Shown here: positions 50,801 through 62,382 of the stretch, piece by piece
Numbering within the stretch: the first letter of the stretch is position 1
Layout: each line of letters starts with the position of its first letter
Assembly: GCF_001969385.1 (NCBI RefSeq)
Contig: NZ_CP014796.1
Span: 2,931,501 to 2,995,500, forward strand
Source of the DNA: Salipiger profundus
Lineage (GTDB): Bacteria; Pseudomonadota; Alphaproteobacteria; Rhodobacterales; Rhodobacteraceae
DNA length: 64,000 nt
Direction: 5' to 3'
Position numbers and translations under genes: made by a program
Notes under the pieces: generated by a model
Seen by the model: only the letters and a program-made list of their open reading frames with translations
The model's database searches: none
Told to the model about the DNA's origin: nothing

Positions 50801-51126
50801 GCGAGGCAAGCGGGGCGGGGCGCGACAAGCTCGAGATGGAGGACATGCAGCTCGATGGCTCGCGCTTCGCCCGTGCGAGCCTCAAGGGGCTCTCCGTGAC
50901 CGACAGTGATCTGTCCGGGGCGCGGCTCGACGACGTGAACATGGCCGGGGCCGTGATCGAGAACGCGACCCTGGCGGGGGCGACCCTGCGCAACCTGTCG
51001 CTCGAAGGCGCGTCGATCAGCAACGCCGACCTTTCGGGGCTGTCGGTCACCGAGGCCAATCTCGAAGGCATGACGATCAATGGCATAGCGGTTACCGACC
51101 TGCTGGCCAGATGGGAGGCGGGCTGA
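50797..51126 (+). CDS. pentapeptide-repeat protein
   Basis: This protein of about 109 residues contains roughly eight A(D/N)Lxx-type pentapeptide units (LSVTDSDLSGARLDDVNMAG, then ATLAGATLRNLSLEGA), which fold into a right-handed beta helix. The frame can start with a TTG at 50797 overlapping the bdhA stop (TTGA) or with an ATG at 50836 (96 residues); I cannot decide between them. Pentapeptide proteins often bind other proteins, but no function can be assigned. It lies in the bdhA-patatin unit, which suggests a link to polyester granules or lipid metabolism. Confidence 0.75.
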   Translation: MSEASGAGRDKLEMEDMQLDGSRFARASLKGLSVTDSDLSGARLDDVNMAGAVIENATLAGATLRNLSLEGASISNADLSGLSVTEANLEGMTINGIAVTDLLARWEAG

Positions 51127-51174
51127 GAGGCCCGCCTTTTCTCTGCCCCAGGCGGACCTAGACGGGAGCACGAC

Positions 51175-52209
51175 ATGACTCGACGGATCAACCTGGCCCT
51201 GCAGGGCGGCGGTGCGCATGGCGCCTTTACCTGGGGCGTTCTCGACCGGCTGCTCGAAGAAGACGACATCGAGATTGCCGGCATCTCCGGCACCTCGGCC
51301 GGGGCGCTGAACGGCGCCGCGCTCAAGGCCGGAATGGTGCGCGGCGGGCGCGATGGGGCCCGGGCCTCGCTCGAGTGGCTGTGGCGCGAGGTGGCCGGGC
51401 TGCGCGACATCTCGATCCCCGACTGGATGCGGGCCTGGCTGCCCGATCCGGGGATCGTCAGCCGCACGGTGCAGTACTCGCTGCCCTTCGCCACGGGCGA
51501 GGCGGTTGGCCGGATGCTGTCGCCTTACGCCTGGGGGCCGCTCTACCAGAACCCGCTCGAGCGGATCATCGAGCGCCTCGACTTCGGCGAGATCTGCGCG
51601 CAGGAGGGGCCCGAGTTCTTTGTCTGCGCCACCTCGGTGCGCGACGGCAAGGTGCGGGTGTTCGAGGGCGATCGGCTCTGCCCGCAGGCGATCCTCGCGT
51701 CGGCCTGCCTGCCGACCCTGTTCCAGTCGGTCGAGCTCGAGGATCCGGAAACCGGCGAGATCGAGGCCTTCTGGGATGGCGGCTACACCGGCAACCCGGC
51801 GCTGTTTCCACTGTTTCGGCATTCGCTGCCCGACGACCTGCTGATCGTCAACATCAATCCGATCGAGCGCCCGACGGTCCCGGTCACCCCGCCGGAAATC
51901 CAGAACAGGATCAACGAGATCAGCTTCAATTCCTCGCTTCTGCGCGAGCTGCGCGCCATCGAGTTCGTGCAGCGGCTGATCGAGGCCGGCTCGATCAAGG
52001 ACGGCGCGATGAAGAAGCTGCGGGTGCACATGGTCTCGGACGACGCGCTGATGACCGAGCTGTCCGTGGCGACCAAGCTGGTTCCGCTGCCGTCGATCAT
52101 CTCGCAGCTTCGGCAGGCCGGGCGCGCGGCGGCCGACGGATTCCTGGCCGAACATGGCGCGTCGCTCGGGGTGCGCCAGACCGCCGACCTGCGCGCGATG
52201 TTCACCTGA
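51175..52209 (+). CDS. patatin-like phospholipase
   Basis: This 344-residue hydrolase has the patatin dyad: the nucleophile elbow GISGTSAGALNG near residue 40 and the aspartate in FWDGGYTGNP near residue 200. The oxyanion motif LQGGGAHGAF is at the N-terminus. Such enzymes cleave acyl chains from lipids, and some act on polyhydroxybutyrate. It follows bdhA and the pentapeptide gene in the same direction and is closed by a terminator, so the three are probably one operon. No signal peptide is visible; it should act in the cytoplasm. Confidence 0.9.
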   Translation: MTRRINLALQGGGAHGAFTWGVLDRLLEEDDIEIAGISGTSAGALNGAALKAGMVRGGRDGARASLEWLWREVAGLRDISIPDWMRAWLPDPGIVSRTVQYSLPFATGEAVGRMLSPYAWGPLYQNPLERIIERLDFGEICAQEGPEFFVCATSVRDGKVRVFEGDRLCPQAILASACLPTLFQSVELEDPETGEIEAFWDGGYTGNPALFPLFRHSLPDDLLIVNINPIERPTVPVTPPEIQNRINEISFNSSLLRELRAIEFVQRLIEAGSIKDGAMKKLRVHMVSDDALMTELSVATKLVPLPSIISQLRQAGRAAADGFLAEHGASLGVRQTADLRAMFT

Positions 52210-52237
52210 GCCTCGCCAGACACCGCACGAAACGCGA

Positions 52238-52275
52238 AGCGCCTGCCGGAGATGGTCCGGCAGGCGCTTTTTTTC
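52238..52275 (+). terminator. terminator of the bdhA-patatin unit
   Basis: AGCGCCTGCCGGA pairs with TCCGGCAGGCGCT (52238-52268) and is followed by a T run. A second hairpin, GGCCGCCC/GGGCGGCC at 52299-52318, lies next to the acnA stop and may serve the opposite strand. Confidence 0.92.
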
Positions 52276-52333
52276 AGGATCGTCCGTTGCCCGGGGAGGG
52301 CCGCCCGCGGGGGCGGCCGGCCCGTGCAGGCGA

Positions 52334-55105
<2,772 letters not shown>

Positions 55106-55322
55106 TATCTGGCTCCCTTGCAGAGGCTGGAGAAAAGGGGTCTCTTGGCCGGTTTCTGCCCCAAGGGCCGCGTGCGTGCAAGAGGCAACGGTGCATTTTG
55201 TATACTATGGGATACTAAAAACCACCTTGCACCGGTCACCCGCTCTCGCAAAACCTTGATTGGTTATTTCACATGCGCTTCGCTACCCCATTGCACGGGG
55301 ACAAACAGGGATAAGCTTGCAC

Positions 55323-56021
55323 ATGCGCCGACTCACCCACTGGTTCGCGGCGGTCTGCCTCACGATGGCGGGCACGACAGCCCAGGCCCAGGACAACCCG
55401 GTCGTTGTAGAACTCTTTACCTCGCAGGGATGTTCCTCCTGCCCGCCGGCCGACAGCGTGCTGGCCGAGCTCGGCACCCATGACGACGTTATCCCGCTGG
55501 CGCTGCATGTCGACTACTGGGACTACATCGGCTGGCCCGACAGCTTCGCCGATCCCGCCTTCACCAAGCGGCAGAAGGGCTATGCCCGCGCCTCGGGGCG
55601 GCGGTCGATCTACACGCCGCAGATGGTCATCGACGGGCGCTACGACGTGGTCGGCTCGCGCCCGATGAAGGTGGTCGACGCCATCCGCCATGCCGAGAAG
55701 AAGCCCGTGGTCGCGCATCTGTCGCTGTCGCGCGCCGACGACGAGCTGCACATCGAGGCGGAGCCGGTCGGACCGTTCTCGGAAGCCACCGTGCATCTCG
55801 TGCGCTACACGCCGCAGAAGCGGGTCGAGATCCTCGACGGCGAGAACGCGGGCCAGACCGTGACCTATTCCCATATCGCCCACGGCTGGGAGGTGCTCGG
55901 GGTCTGGAACGGCAAGGCGCCGCTCGAGATGCGGGTGCCGATCAGCGGCGACGATCCGGTCGTCGTGATGCTCCAGGAAGACGGTTACGGACCGATATTG
56001 GCGGCGGCGCGCTTGCGCTGA
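55323..56021 (+). CDS. DUF1223 thioredoxin-fold secreted protein
   Basis: This 232-residue protein has a Sec signal (MRRLTHWFAAVCLTMAGTTA, cleavage after AQA). A thioredoxin-like domain with a CxxC in LFTSQGCSSCPPADSVLAEL follows, then HVDYWDYIGWPDSFADPAFT, the DUF1223 signature. A redox or metal-related role in the periplasm is likely from the fold, but the family has no defined function known to me. The ATG at 55323 starts the signal peptide; an upstream in-frame ATG lacks a ribosome site. Its 3' end overlaps the convergent acyltransferase gene by 37 bases. Confidence 0.85.
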   Translation: MRRLTHWFAAVCLTMAGTTAQAQDNPVVVELFTSQGCSSCPPADSVLAELGTHDDVIPLALHVDYWDYIGWPDSFADPAFTKRQKGYARASGRRSIYTPQMVIDGRYDVVGSRPMKVVDAIRHAEKKPVVAHLSLSRADDELHIEAEPVGPFSEATVHLVRYTPQKRVEILDGENAGQTVTYSHIAHGWEVLGVWNGKAPLEMRVPISGDDPVVVMLQEDGYGPILAAARLR

Positions 56022-56917
56022 CGCTTGGCCTGCCGCTTCGGCTTCCAGCGCCGGTGCAGCCAGAACCACTGGCCGGGATCCTCGGCGATCCGTGCTTCAA
56101 GCCGCCGCGTCGCCTCGCGCATCATCTCGACAGGGTCGCCATGCGGGATGGGTGCCTCGAACACCGCCTCGAAGCTCACCCCGTCGGGCTGACGCACCCC
56201 GAAGAACGGCACGAAAAGCGCGCCGGTCTTGACCGCGATCTCGGCGGTCGAGCTCAGCGTCGGGGCCGGTTGGCCGAGAAAGTCGATGGGCGTGCCGTCG
56301 CTGCTGTAGACGTCGAAGAGCAGCACGCCCATGCCGCCTTCGCGGATGTGGCGCAGAAGCCCCATGGTGCCGCGCCGCCCCTGTTCGAAGACCGGGTCCG
56401 ACAAGCTGTGCATGTTGGCTGCGTAATGGGCGTTGAAGAACGGGTTGGCCATGGGGCGATAGAGCCCGCCGATCCGCCAGCCACGCGCCACCAGGGCCGC
56501 GCGCGGCGCCTCGAAGTTGCCGTAGTGGCCGGTCACGAAAAGCACTGGGCGGCCCTCGGCGCGGGCGCGTTCGATCTCGGGCAGTCCGGCACCGCTGACC
56601 TTGGCGTCCTTCATCCGGTCAAGCAGCCCCGCGACGTCGTAATTCTCGATCATGGTGCGCCCGGCGTTGTCGCAGGCGGCTTCGGCGATGCGGCGGCGCT
56701 CGGCCTCGGGCATGTCGGGCCAGACGTGGGCGAGGTTCTCCATCGCGCGTTGCCGGTAGCCCGCGAGCGGCCCCACCACGCGGCGCAGCAGCCAGCCCAT
56801 CAGGCGCACCCGCGTCCGGTGCGGCAGCGCGAGCGCCGTCGCAATCAGCCCGCGTGCGACCCGGTCGGTCAGCCAGTCGGACCACCCGCCGCGCGTCTTC
56901 GCCTCTTTGCTGCCCAA
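55985..56917 (-). CDS. lysophospholipid/lauroyl acyltransferase (LpxL/HtrB family)
   Basis: This 310-residue membrane-associated acyltransferase has the catalytic His-x4-Glu in VTGHYGNFEAPRAAL. The segments YRPMANPFFNAHY and GQWFWLHRRWKPKR are typical of the family that adds secondary acyl chains to lipid A or makes ornithine-type lipids. The start is TTG at 56917 with a GGAGGG site seven bases before it. The basic C-terminal tail overlaps the convergent DUF1223 gene. Lipid A as acceptor is inferred from the family. Confidence 0.88.
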   Translation of the reverse strand: MGSKEAKTRGGWSDWLTDRVARGLIATALALPHRTRVRLMGWLLRRVVGPLAGYRQRAMENLAHVWPDMPEAERRRIAEAACDNAGRTMIENYDVAGLLDRMKDAKVSGAGLPEIERARAEGRPVLFVTGHYGNFEAPRAALVARGWRIGGLYRPMANPFFNAHYAANMHSLSDPVFEQGRRGTMGLLRHIREGGMGVLLFDVYSSDGTPIDFLGQPAPTLSSTAEIAVKTGALFVPFFGVRQPDGVSFEAVFEAPIPHGDPVEMMREATRRLEARIAEDPGQWFWLHRRWKPKRQAKRQRKRAAANIGP

Positions 56918-56996
56918 GGAACACCCTCCGTTCTGCCGGGGCAGAGATAGCCCCGGGGGCAGGCCTGCACAAGGCGGGCGGGGTGTCTGGTCCGGT

Positions 56997-58049
56997 CTAC
57001 TCGTCGTCGTCGTCAGGGCTCCTGAGCTCGATCTCGCCGGTCGAGACCAGTTCCCTGATCGCTGTCACCACGGCGTTCATCGCGGTCTCGCCCTTCTTGG
57101 TGCCGACGCTCAGCCCGGCGGCATCCTCGCGCAGAGACCCTGCCATCCGCTTCGACATGTTCTCGAGCAGGAATTCGGCTGCGGCGGTGTCGGCCTCGGT
57201 ACTCGCCGCGGCGATGGCGGTGGTCAGCACGTCGGCGGGGACGTCGCGGGCGATCTTCGGCACGTCCAGCGCCTTGAGCCGGTCGGGGATGTTGGCGAAG
57301 GTGAAAATCGCCTTGCGCACCGCCTCGGCAAAGTCGCGGTCGGTTTCTTCGAGGCCTTCGAGCAGTTCGTCGCGCTTGGCGCTGGCGGCGTAGTTCAGGA
57401 TCGCGCCGACACGCTGGTCGGGCTTCTTCTCGAAGGCCTTGGGCGGATCGGCGTCAAGCTGTGCTGCAAGCGCGAGGCCGATGCGGTCCACCGCTTCCGG
57501 GCTGACGCCGGCAGTCATGGATATGGCATAGCTGATGCGGCGGGCGCGATCCCCGGGCAGCCGCGCGAGAACCTTCGCGGCGTTTGCCGTGTCGATCTTC
57601 GACATAAGTACCGCGGCGACTTCGGTCGCCTCACCGAGCACGAGCTTTTCCAGCCGCTCTTCGTCGAGCTTGTTGATCCGCTCCCACGGGTCGCCGGTCT
57701 GGCGCACCCCGGCCTCCTTGCGCAGGCGTGCGGCGGTGCGGTGACTGATGCGGCCGTCGAGCGCACTGAGCGCGCCGGCCATGTCGCCGGGAAACGACAG
57801 CCCGACGGAGTCGAGCTCGTTGGCGAATTCCTCGACCACGCTGTTCAGCGTCTCGCGGTCGATGTAGCGCATCCGGCCAAGCTGCTGCGTCAGCTCGGCC
57901 TGCAGATCGTCGGGAAGCGACGACAGCGGCACGTCGGCGCCCTCGTTGATCAGGAACTGCACGATGATCGCGGCCTTGGCCCGCCGGGTCAGCGCGGGGC
58001 GCGCGGAGGAAGGGCCGGGCAGGGCGGCCACCGAGGTAAGGTTCGACAT
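56997..58049 (-). CDS. fliG: flagellar motor switch protein FliG
   Basis: This 350-residue protein fits FliG, the rotor component that interacts with the stator and converts ion flow to torque. The middle domain contains PGDRARRISYAISMTAGV. The C-terminal domain has IFTFANIPDRLKALDVPKIA and AAAEFLLENMSKRMAGSLRE, the FliG_C torque-helix region. The N-terminus (ALTRRAKAAIIVQFLINEGA) matches the FliF-binding domain. No other flagellar gene lies in the window, so fliG is detached from its cluster. The C-terminus ends in an acidic run (DDDDE). Confidence 0.87.
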   Translation of the reverse strand: MSNLTSVAALPGPSSARPALTRRAKAAIIVQFLINEGADVPLSSLPDDLQAELTQQLGRMRYIDRETLNSVVEEFANELDSVGLSFPGDMAGALSALDGRISHRTAARLRKEAGVRQTGDPWERINKLDEERLEKLVLGEATEVAAVLMSKIDTANAAKVLARLPGDRARRISYAISMTAGVSPEAVDRIGLALAAQLDADPPKAFEKKPDQRVGAILNYAASAKRDELLEGLEETDRDFAEAVRKAIFTFANIPDRLKALDVPKIARDVPADVLTTAIAAASTEADTAAAEFLLENMSKRMAGSLREDAAGLSVGTKKGETAMNAVVTAIRELVSTGEIELRSPDDDDE

Positions 58050-58141
58050 TTGAAAACGCTCCGTTCTCGCGTCCCGACAGCTACCGTGCCGAGGTTAACG
58101 AAGCCTCTCCGAAGGCTTGCGACGGCGTCGCGCGCACGAAA

Positions 58142-58167
58142 AAAGGCGACCGTTTCCGATCGCCTTT
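58142..58167 (-). terminator. terminator of the small secreted protein gene
   Basis: AAAGGCGA pairs with TCGCCTTT around a ten-base loop, and on the minus strand T residues follow (58138-58141 are A on the plus strand). It lies 29 bases beyond the stop codon of the 51-residue protein gene. Confidence 0.85.
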
Positions 58168-58195
58168 CGGGGTGTCGCTCCGGTCCTGCCGTGCG

Positions 58196-58351
58196 TCAGC
58201 CCGAGACGGTCTTGCAGGTGCCGGTCGCCGAGTCGTACACCGTGCCATCCGCGCAGGAGACCTTGGCCTCGCTGTGCCAGTCGCAGGCGGCGGAGGCCGT
58301 GAAAGGGGCCGCGACGAGGGCGGCGGCGGTCAGTAGCATCTTGATCGTCAT
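58196..58351 (-). CDS. small secreted cysteine-containing protein
   Basis: This 51-residue protein has a signal peptide (MTIKMLLTAAALVAAPFTAS, cleavage after SASAA). The mature part of about 29 residues has three cysteines (AACDWHSEAKVSCADGT, then YDSATGTCKTV). The ending CADGTVYDSATGTC suggests a disulfide-stabilised extracellular or periplasmic peptide. It has its own terminator and so is a separate message. I do not know a function. It was found by translating the gap between fliG and purB. Confidence 0.8.
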   Translation of the reverse strand: MTIKMLLTAAALVAAPFTASAACDWHSEAKVSCADGTVYDSATGTCKTVSG

Positions 58352-58530
58352 CTTGCGTCCTCTTGCTGGAATGACTTCACGGTAGCACAGGTTTACGTCA
58401 CGGCAAAAAGACTTCGACCGCCGCGCCGGCGAGGGCGGCGTTCAGGCCCGGAATTCGAGCATTTGAGCAAGCGTCACGCAGGGGGTGTCTGTGGATTTGC
58501 GGGCGGAGGCCGGCCGCGCTCTCGGTGAAA

Positions 58531-58565
58531 AGAGATCCGGGCGCCTGCAGGACGCAGGCGCCCGG
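58531..58565 (-). terminator. terminator of purB
   Basis: A perfect twelve-base-pair stem, CCGGGCGCCTGC with GCAGGCGCCCGG, surrounds AGGAC. On the minus strand ATCTCTTTTC follows. It is 9 bases beyond the purB stop codon. Confidence 0.85.
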
Positions 58566-58574
58566 CGATGTTTC

Positions 58575-59882
58575 TCAGTCCTCGCCGAAGACGCGCTTGA
58601 AGATCGTGTCGACGTGCTTGGTGTGGTAGCCCATGTCGAACTTCTCGTTGATGCCGTCGACGCCGAGCGCTGCCACGACCTCTTCGTCGGCAAGCAGCAG
58701 CTCGCGGAAGTCGAGGCGTTCTTCCCACACCTTCAGCGCGTTGCGCTGGACCATGGCATAGGCGTTCTCGCGGCTCACGCCGGCCTGCGTCAGCGCCAGA
58801 AGCACCCGCTGCGACATCACGAGGCCGGGGAACTTGTTCATGTTCTCCAGCATGTTCTCGGGGTAGATGATCATCTTGTCGACCACGCCGGCAAGCCGGT
58901 TCAGCGCGAAGTCGAGCGTGACCGTCGCATCGGGACCGATGCCGCGCTCGACGGAGCTGTGCGAGATGTCGCGCTCATGCCAGAGGGCGACGTTCTCCAT
59001 CGCCGGCACGACGGTCATCCGCACGAGGCGCGCGAGGCCGGTGAGGTTCTCGGTCAGCACCGGGTTCTTCTTGTGCGGCATTGCCGAGGAGCCCTTCTGG
59101 CCCATCGAGAAGAATTCCGCGCCTTCGAGCACCTCGGTGCGCTGCATGTGGCGGATCTCGATGGCGACGTTCTCGATGCTCGAGGCAATGACGCCGAGGG
59201 TCGCGAAGAACATCGCGTGACGGTCGCGCGGGATGACCTGGGTGCTGATCGGCTCGGGGCGCAGGCCCAGCTTCTCGCAGACGTGCTCCTCGACGGCCGG
59301 GTCGATGTTGGCGAAGGTGCCGACCGCGCCCGAGATCGCGCCGGTGGCGACTTCCCACTTGGCCTTTTCGAGGCGGTTCTTGTTGCGGTCCATCTCGGCG
59401 TAGAAACGCGCGAAGGTGAGGCCCATGGTGGTGGGCTCGGCATGGATGCCGTGGCTGCGGCCGACGCGGACGGTGTCCTTGTGCTCGTAGGCGCGCTTCT
59501 TCAGCGCGGCGAGCAGCTTGTCCATGTCGGCCAGCAGGATGTCGGCGGCGCGCACCAGCTGGATGTTGAGGCAGGTGTCGAGCACGTCCGAGGAGGTCAT
59601 GCCCTGGTGCACGAAGCGCGCCTCGTCCGAGCCGACATGCTCGGCCAGATGGGTGAGGAAGGCGATGACGTCATGCTTGGTGACGGCCTCGATCTCGTCG
59701 ATGCGGGCGACGTCGAACTCGACATCCTTGGCCTTCCACACGGCATCCGCGTTTTCCTGCGGGATGACGCCCAGCTTCGCCTGCGCGTCGCAGGCATGGG
59801 CCTCGATCTCGTACCAGATGCGGAACTTGGTGGCGGGCTCCCAGATCGCGGTCATCTCTGGGCGGGCATAACGGGGGATCAT
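58575..59882 (-). CDS. purB: adenylosuccinate lyase
   Basis: This 435-residue enzyme of the fumarase/aspartase superfamily cleaves SAICAR and adenylosuccinate in purine synthesis. The signature GSSAMPHKKNPVLTENL holds the catalytic loop. The other conserved regions are GMTSSDVLDTCLN and GRSHGIHAEPTTMG. The ATG at 59882 gives the conserved start MIPRYARPEMTAIW. It is monocistronic with its own terminator. Confidence 0.96.
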   Translation of the reverse strand: MIPRYARPEMTAIWEPATKFRIWYEIEAHACDAQAKLGVIPQENADAVWKAKDVEFDVARIDEIEAVTKHDVIAFLTHLAEHVGSDEARFVHQGMTSSDVLDTCLNIQLVRAADILLADMDKLLAALKKRAYEHKDTVRVGRSHGIHAEPTTMGLTFARFYAEMDRNKNRLEKAKWEVATGAISGAVGTFANIDPAVEEHVCEKLGLRPEPISTQVIPRDRHAMFFATLGVIASSIENVAIEIRHMQRTEVLEGAEFFSMGQKGSSAMPHKKNPVLTENLTGLARLVRMTVVPAMENVALWHERDISHSSVERGIGPDATVTLDFALNRLAGVVDKMIIYPENMLENMNKFPGLVMSQRVLLALTQAGVSRENAYAMVQRNALKVWEERLDFRELLLADEEVVAALGVDGINEKFDMGYHTKHVDTIFKRVFGED

Positions 59883-60205
59883 CGGCTGTCCTCGGGTTGG
59901 GTGGGCGTCGCGCGCGTCATAGGGCCTGTGGCGCAAGGCGGCAAGGGTGGCGGGGGCTCTGCCCCCGTCCGCGCAGGGCGCGCGGACTCCCCCGAGGGTA
60001 TTTGGGTAACCGGAGAAGAACAGGACGTTGCACAGGGCAGGACCGCCGGGGGGGCGTGGGGCTGCGAGGCGGTGACGGTGTCCGGCAGGCGGACGGTATA
60101 CCTTTGCATTCCGGTAACATTCTGAGATTTATCGGAAATCTCTTTGTCTTCGCGGCCGGGAGCGGTAGGTTGCGAGGAATTACGCTGTTTCCAGGGGCCC
60201 GCTGC
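59883..60205. other. divergent intergenic region between purB and the DUF3422 gene
   Basis: These 323 bases hold a dispersed repeat (59951-60023) and, closer to the DUF3422 gene, an inverted repeat GAGATTT-ATCGG-AAATCTC at 60124-60142 that could be an operator. No gene is seen; long frames on the minus strand across this region are shadows. Confidence 0.5.
59951..60023. repeat. dispersed intergenic repeat, copy 4
   Basis: The hairpin CGGGGGC-TCT-GCCCCCG at 59951-59967 is followed by a GCGC palindrome and CCCCCGAGGGTATTTGG, then a diverged tail (GTAACC-GGAGAAGAACAGG). The first part matches copies 1-3 closely and the tail is altered. Confidence 0.62.
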
Positions 60206-61507
60206 ATGTCGCCGATCCAGGATCATCCACTGCGCTACCAGCTTGCCAACGAGTTGCACGCGCGACCCTTTCCGGCGCTGCAGGCGCCTTGTCGGGCGGT
60301 CTATCTTGCCATCAAGAAGGCGCAGGATGCCGCCTCGCGCGATCGTTCGGGTGACCTGCAGCACCTGCTCGCGCTGCTCGATCGCTACGGCACGGCGCAT
60401 CCGCAGCCCGGCGCCACGCATTTCTCGGCCGCGATCGGCCAGCACATGCTCAAGTGGGAGCAGCACACCGAGTTCGTCACCTACACGGTGTTTCTCGACG
60501 GGTTGGGAGAGCGGCCCTACGATCCGGCGGATTTCGACGTGTTTCCCGAGGATTGGCTGGCGGACGCCCCCGGGGTCCGGGTGACCTCGGCGATGATCCG
60601 GGTCTGCGAGCGCCCCGCCGAGGACGCCGAGGTGAACCGGCTGGTGAACAGCTGGCTGGTGGCCGACAGCATGGCGGTGAGCCGGGTGCTCGACGACGCG
60701 ATGGTGGTGGCCGGGGACTTCCGCATCGACCAGGGCGGGCACCTGCGGTTCGCGGCCTTTCCCGGCGCCGAGGTGGGCGAGCGGCGCGTCGGCCGGGTCG
60801 TTCAGCGGCTGTGCGAGATCGAGACCTACAAGGCGTTGTCGATGCTGGGCTTCACCCGGGCGCGGGCCATCGCGCCGCGGATGACCGAGATCGACGAGGA
60901 ATTGACCCGGCTGATGACCGCGATGACCCATGGAGACGCGCCGGAGGAGGACACCCTTCAGTCGCTCTTGCGTGTCTCGTCCGAGCTCGAGACACTGTCG
61001 GCGCAGACGGCGTTCCGGCTGTCGGCGACCGGAGCCTACGAGGCGCTGGTCACGCAGCGCATCGCGGTGCTGCGCGAGGAACGCTTCCAGGGCCGGCAGA
61101 CGTTTCGCGAGTTCATGGCGCGGCGCTTCGATCCGGCAATGCGTACGGTCAAGAGCACCGAGCGGCGGCTCGAGTCGATGTCGGCGCGGGCGATGCGCGC
61201 GGGCGAGCTCTTGCGCACTCGGGTCGAGGTGAAGCGCTCGGCGCAGAACCAGGACCTGCTGGAGAGCATGGACCATCGCGCCGACCTGCAGTTGCGGCTG
61301 CAGCACACGGTCGAGGGGCTGTCGGTCGTGGCGATCAGCTACTACGCGGTGTCGCTGGTGGGCTACCTGCTTTACCCGGTGGCCGGGGCGGTAGGGATCA
61401 GCAAGGGCATGCTGACGGCGCTCGCGGTGCTGCCGGTGGTGCTGGCGGTCTGGCTCGGGATCCGGCGCATCCGCCGGTCGGTCGAGAAGGGTGGTGCCGA
61501 CCATTGA
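60206..61507 (+). CDS. DUF3422 family protein with C-terminal membrane helices
   Basis: This 433-residue protein belongs to the uncharacterised DUF3422 family. The conserved start is HPLRYQLANELHARPFPALQ. A long alpha-helical, partly coiled-coil middle region (about 215-370) follows, then two hydrophobic helices (SVVAISYYAVSLVGYLLYP and MLTALAVLPVVLAVWLGI) near the C-terminus. It is therefore probably a tail-anchored inner-membrane protein facing the cytoplasm. The function is unknown. The frame is open upstream through a repeat element; the ATG at 60206 gives the conserved start. Confidence 0.85.
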   Translation: MSPIQDHPLRYQLANELHARPFPALQAPCRAVYLAIKKAQDAASRDRSGDLQHLLALLDRYGTAHPQPGATHFSAAIGQHMLKWEQHTEFVTYTVFLDGLGERPYDPADFDVFPEDWLADAPGVRVTSAMIRVCERPAEDAEVNRLVNSWLVADSMAVSRVLDDAMVVAGDFRIDQGGHLRFAAFPGAEVGERRVGRVVQRLCEIETYKALSMLGFTRARAIAPRMTEIDEELTRLMTAMTHGDAPEEDTLQSLLRVSSELETLSAQTAFRLSATGAYEALVTQRIAVLREERFQGRQTFREFMARRFDPAMRTVKSTERRLESMSARAMRAGELLRTRVEVKRSAQNQDLLESMDHRADLQLRLQHTVEGLSVVAISYYAVSLVGYLLYPVAGAVGISKGMLTALAVLPVVLAVWLGIRRIRRSVEKGGADH

Positions 61508-61519
61508 GCAAGCTGGGGC

Positions 61520-62266
61520 TCAGTAGCGGTAGCCGAGGGCGCCTTCGCGCGTCGGGTCGACTTCCTGCCGCAGGAAGGCGAGGTCGGCGTCGGAGAGGTG
61601 CCGCGGCGTTTCGGGGCGGGGCTCGACCGCGGGCAGGAACCGGGCGCCGAGCTGCTTGACCACCGGGCGGTACCCCTGCGGCGGCGGGGGCAGCGACAGC
61701 CGGTCCTCGAACTCCGCGAGAAACGCTTGCGGGTCGGCCTGTACCGCTTCGAGCCGGCAGAGGATCACCGAACAGTTCCGGTTGAGAAACCCCAGAATCC
61801 CCTCGAGCTTCGTGCGGCGCAGCGCGAAGAGGTTGGGGTAGGTCAGGCCGGTCACGGGGTGCCGGTCGAGCTGCAGCGCCTCTCCCGCCCCGCCGAGCGC
61901 CTGCACCTGCGGGAAGTAGCGCGGTCGGTCGGCCACCGTCACCCAGTCGGCGCGGATGAACTCGGAGAACGGCAGGCGCTGCATCTCGGGCGGGCAATGC
62001 CACGGTTTGCGGTGCATGGAGCGGGCCCAGTCGCCGGCATGCCGCAGGACGCAGACGATCGCCATGTCGGGCGGGATCGCGGTCATGTGGGGCAGGCCGT
62101 GCTTCCATCCGAGATCCTCGGTGGGGCTGAGCGTCGTGTTGCGCCCGATCAGCCGCTTGACGAAATTGGTGCCCGAGCAGCGTTCGCCGAAGACCTGGTA
62201 GCGCGTGACCGGATGACCCGTCAGGGCGAACTGCCAGCCCGTTTCGGGGAAATCCTCTGCGATCAT
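61520..62266 (-). CDS. sulfotransferase-like P-loop protein
   Basis: This 248-residue protein has an early P-loop-like motif, YQVFGERCSGTNFVKRLI (about residues 23-40). This is the pattern of the PAPS-binding loop in sulfotransferase-like proteins. CVLRHAGDWARSMHR (about 72-86) resembles the 3'-phosphate-binding region. Such proteins can add sulfate to surface polysaccharides. It diverges from a glycosyltransferase gene, which supports a role in glycan modification, although the activity has not been shown for this subfamily. Confidence 0.7.
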   Translation of the reverse strand: MIAEDFPETGWQFALTGHPVTRYQVFGERCSGTNFVKRLIGRNTTLSPTEDLGWKHGLPHMTAIPPDMAIVCVLRHAGDWARSMHRKPWHCPPEMQRLPFSEFIRADWVTVADRPRYFPQVQALGGAGEALQLDRHPVTGLTYPNLFALRRTKLEGILGFLNRNCSVILCRLEAVQADPQAFLAEFEDRLSLPPPPQGYRPVVKQLGARFLPAVEPRPETPRHLSDADLAFLRQEVDPTREGALGYRY

Positions 62267-62382
62267 GCGGGCCTCGACGTGGTCTGGCGGTCACGATAGG
62301 CGTGCGCCGCACGATTGGCGATTCTCTTTTGCGGGGCGGGTGGATAGGCTTGCCGCGAGCAGTGCGAAGGAGGGCAGGGCGG

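Noticed and set aside
59879..61504. A 541-codon minus-strand frame opposite the DUF3422 gene
   Set aside because: It overlaps the DUF3422 gene and crosses a repeat element; composition is that of a shadow.
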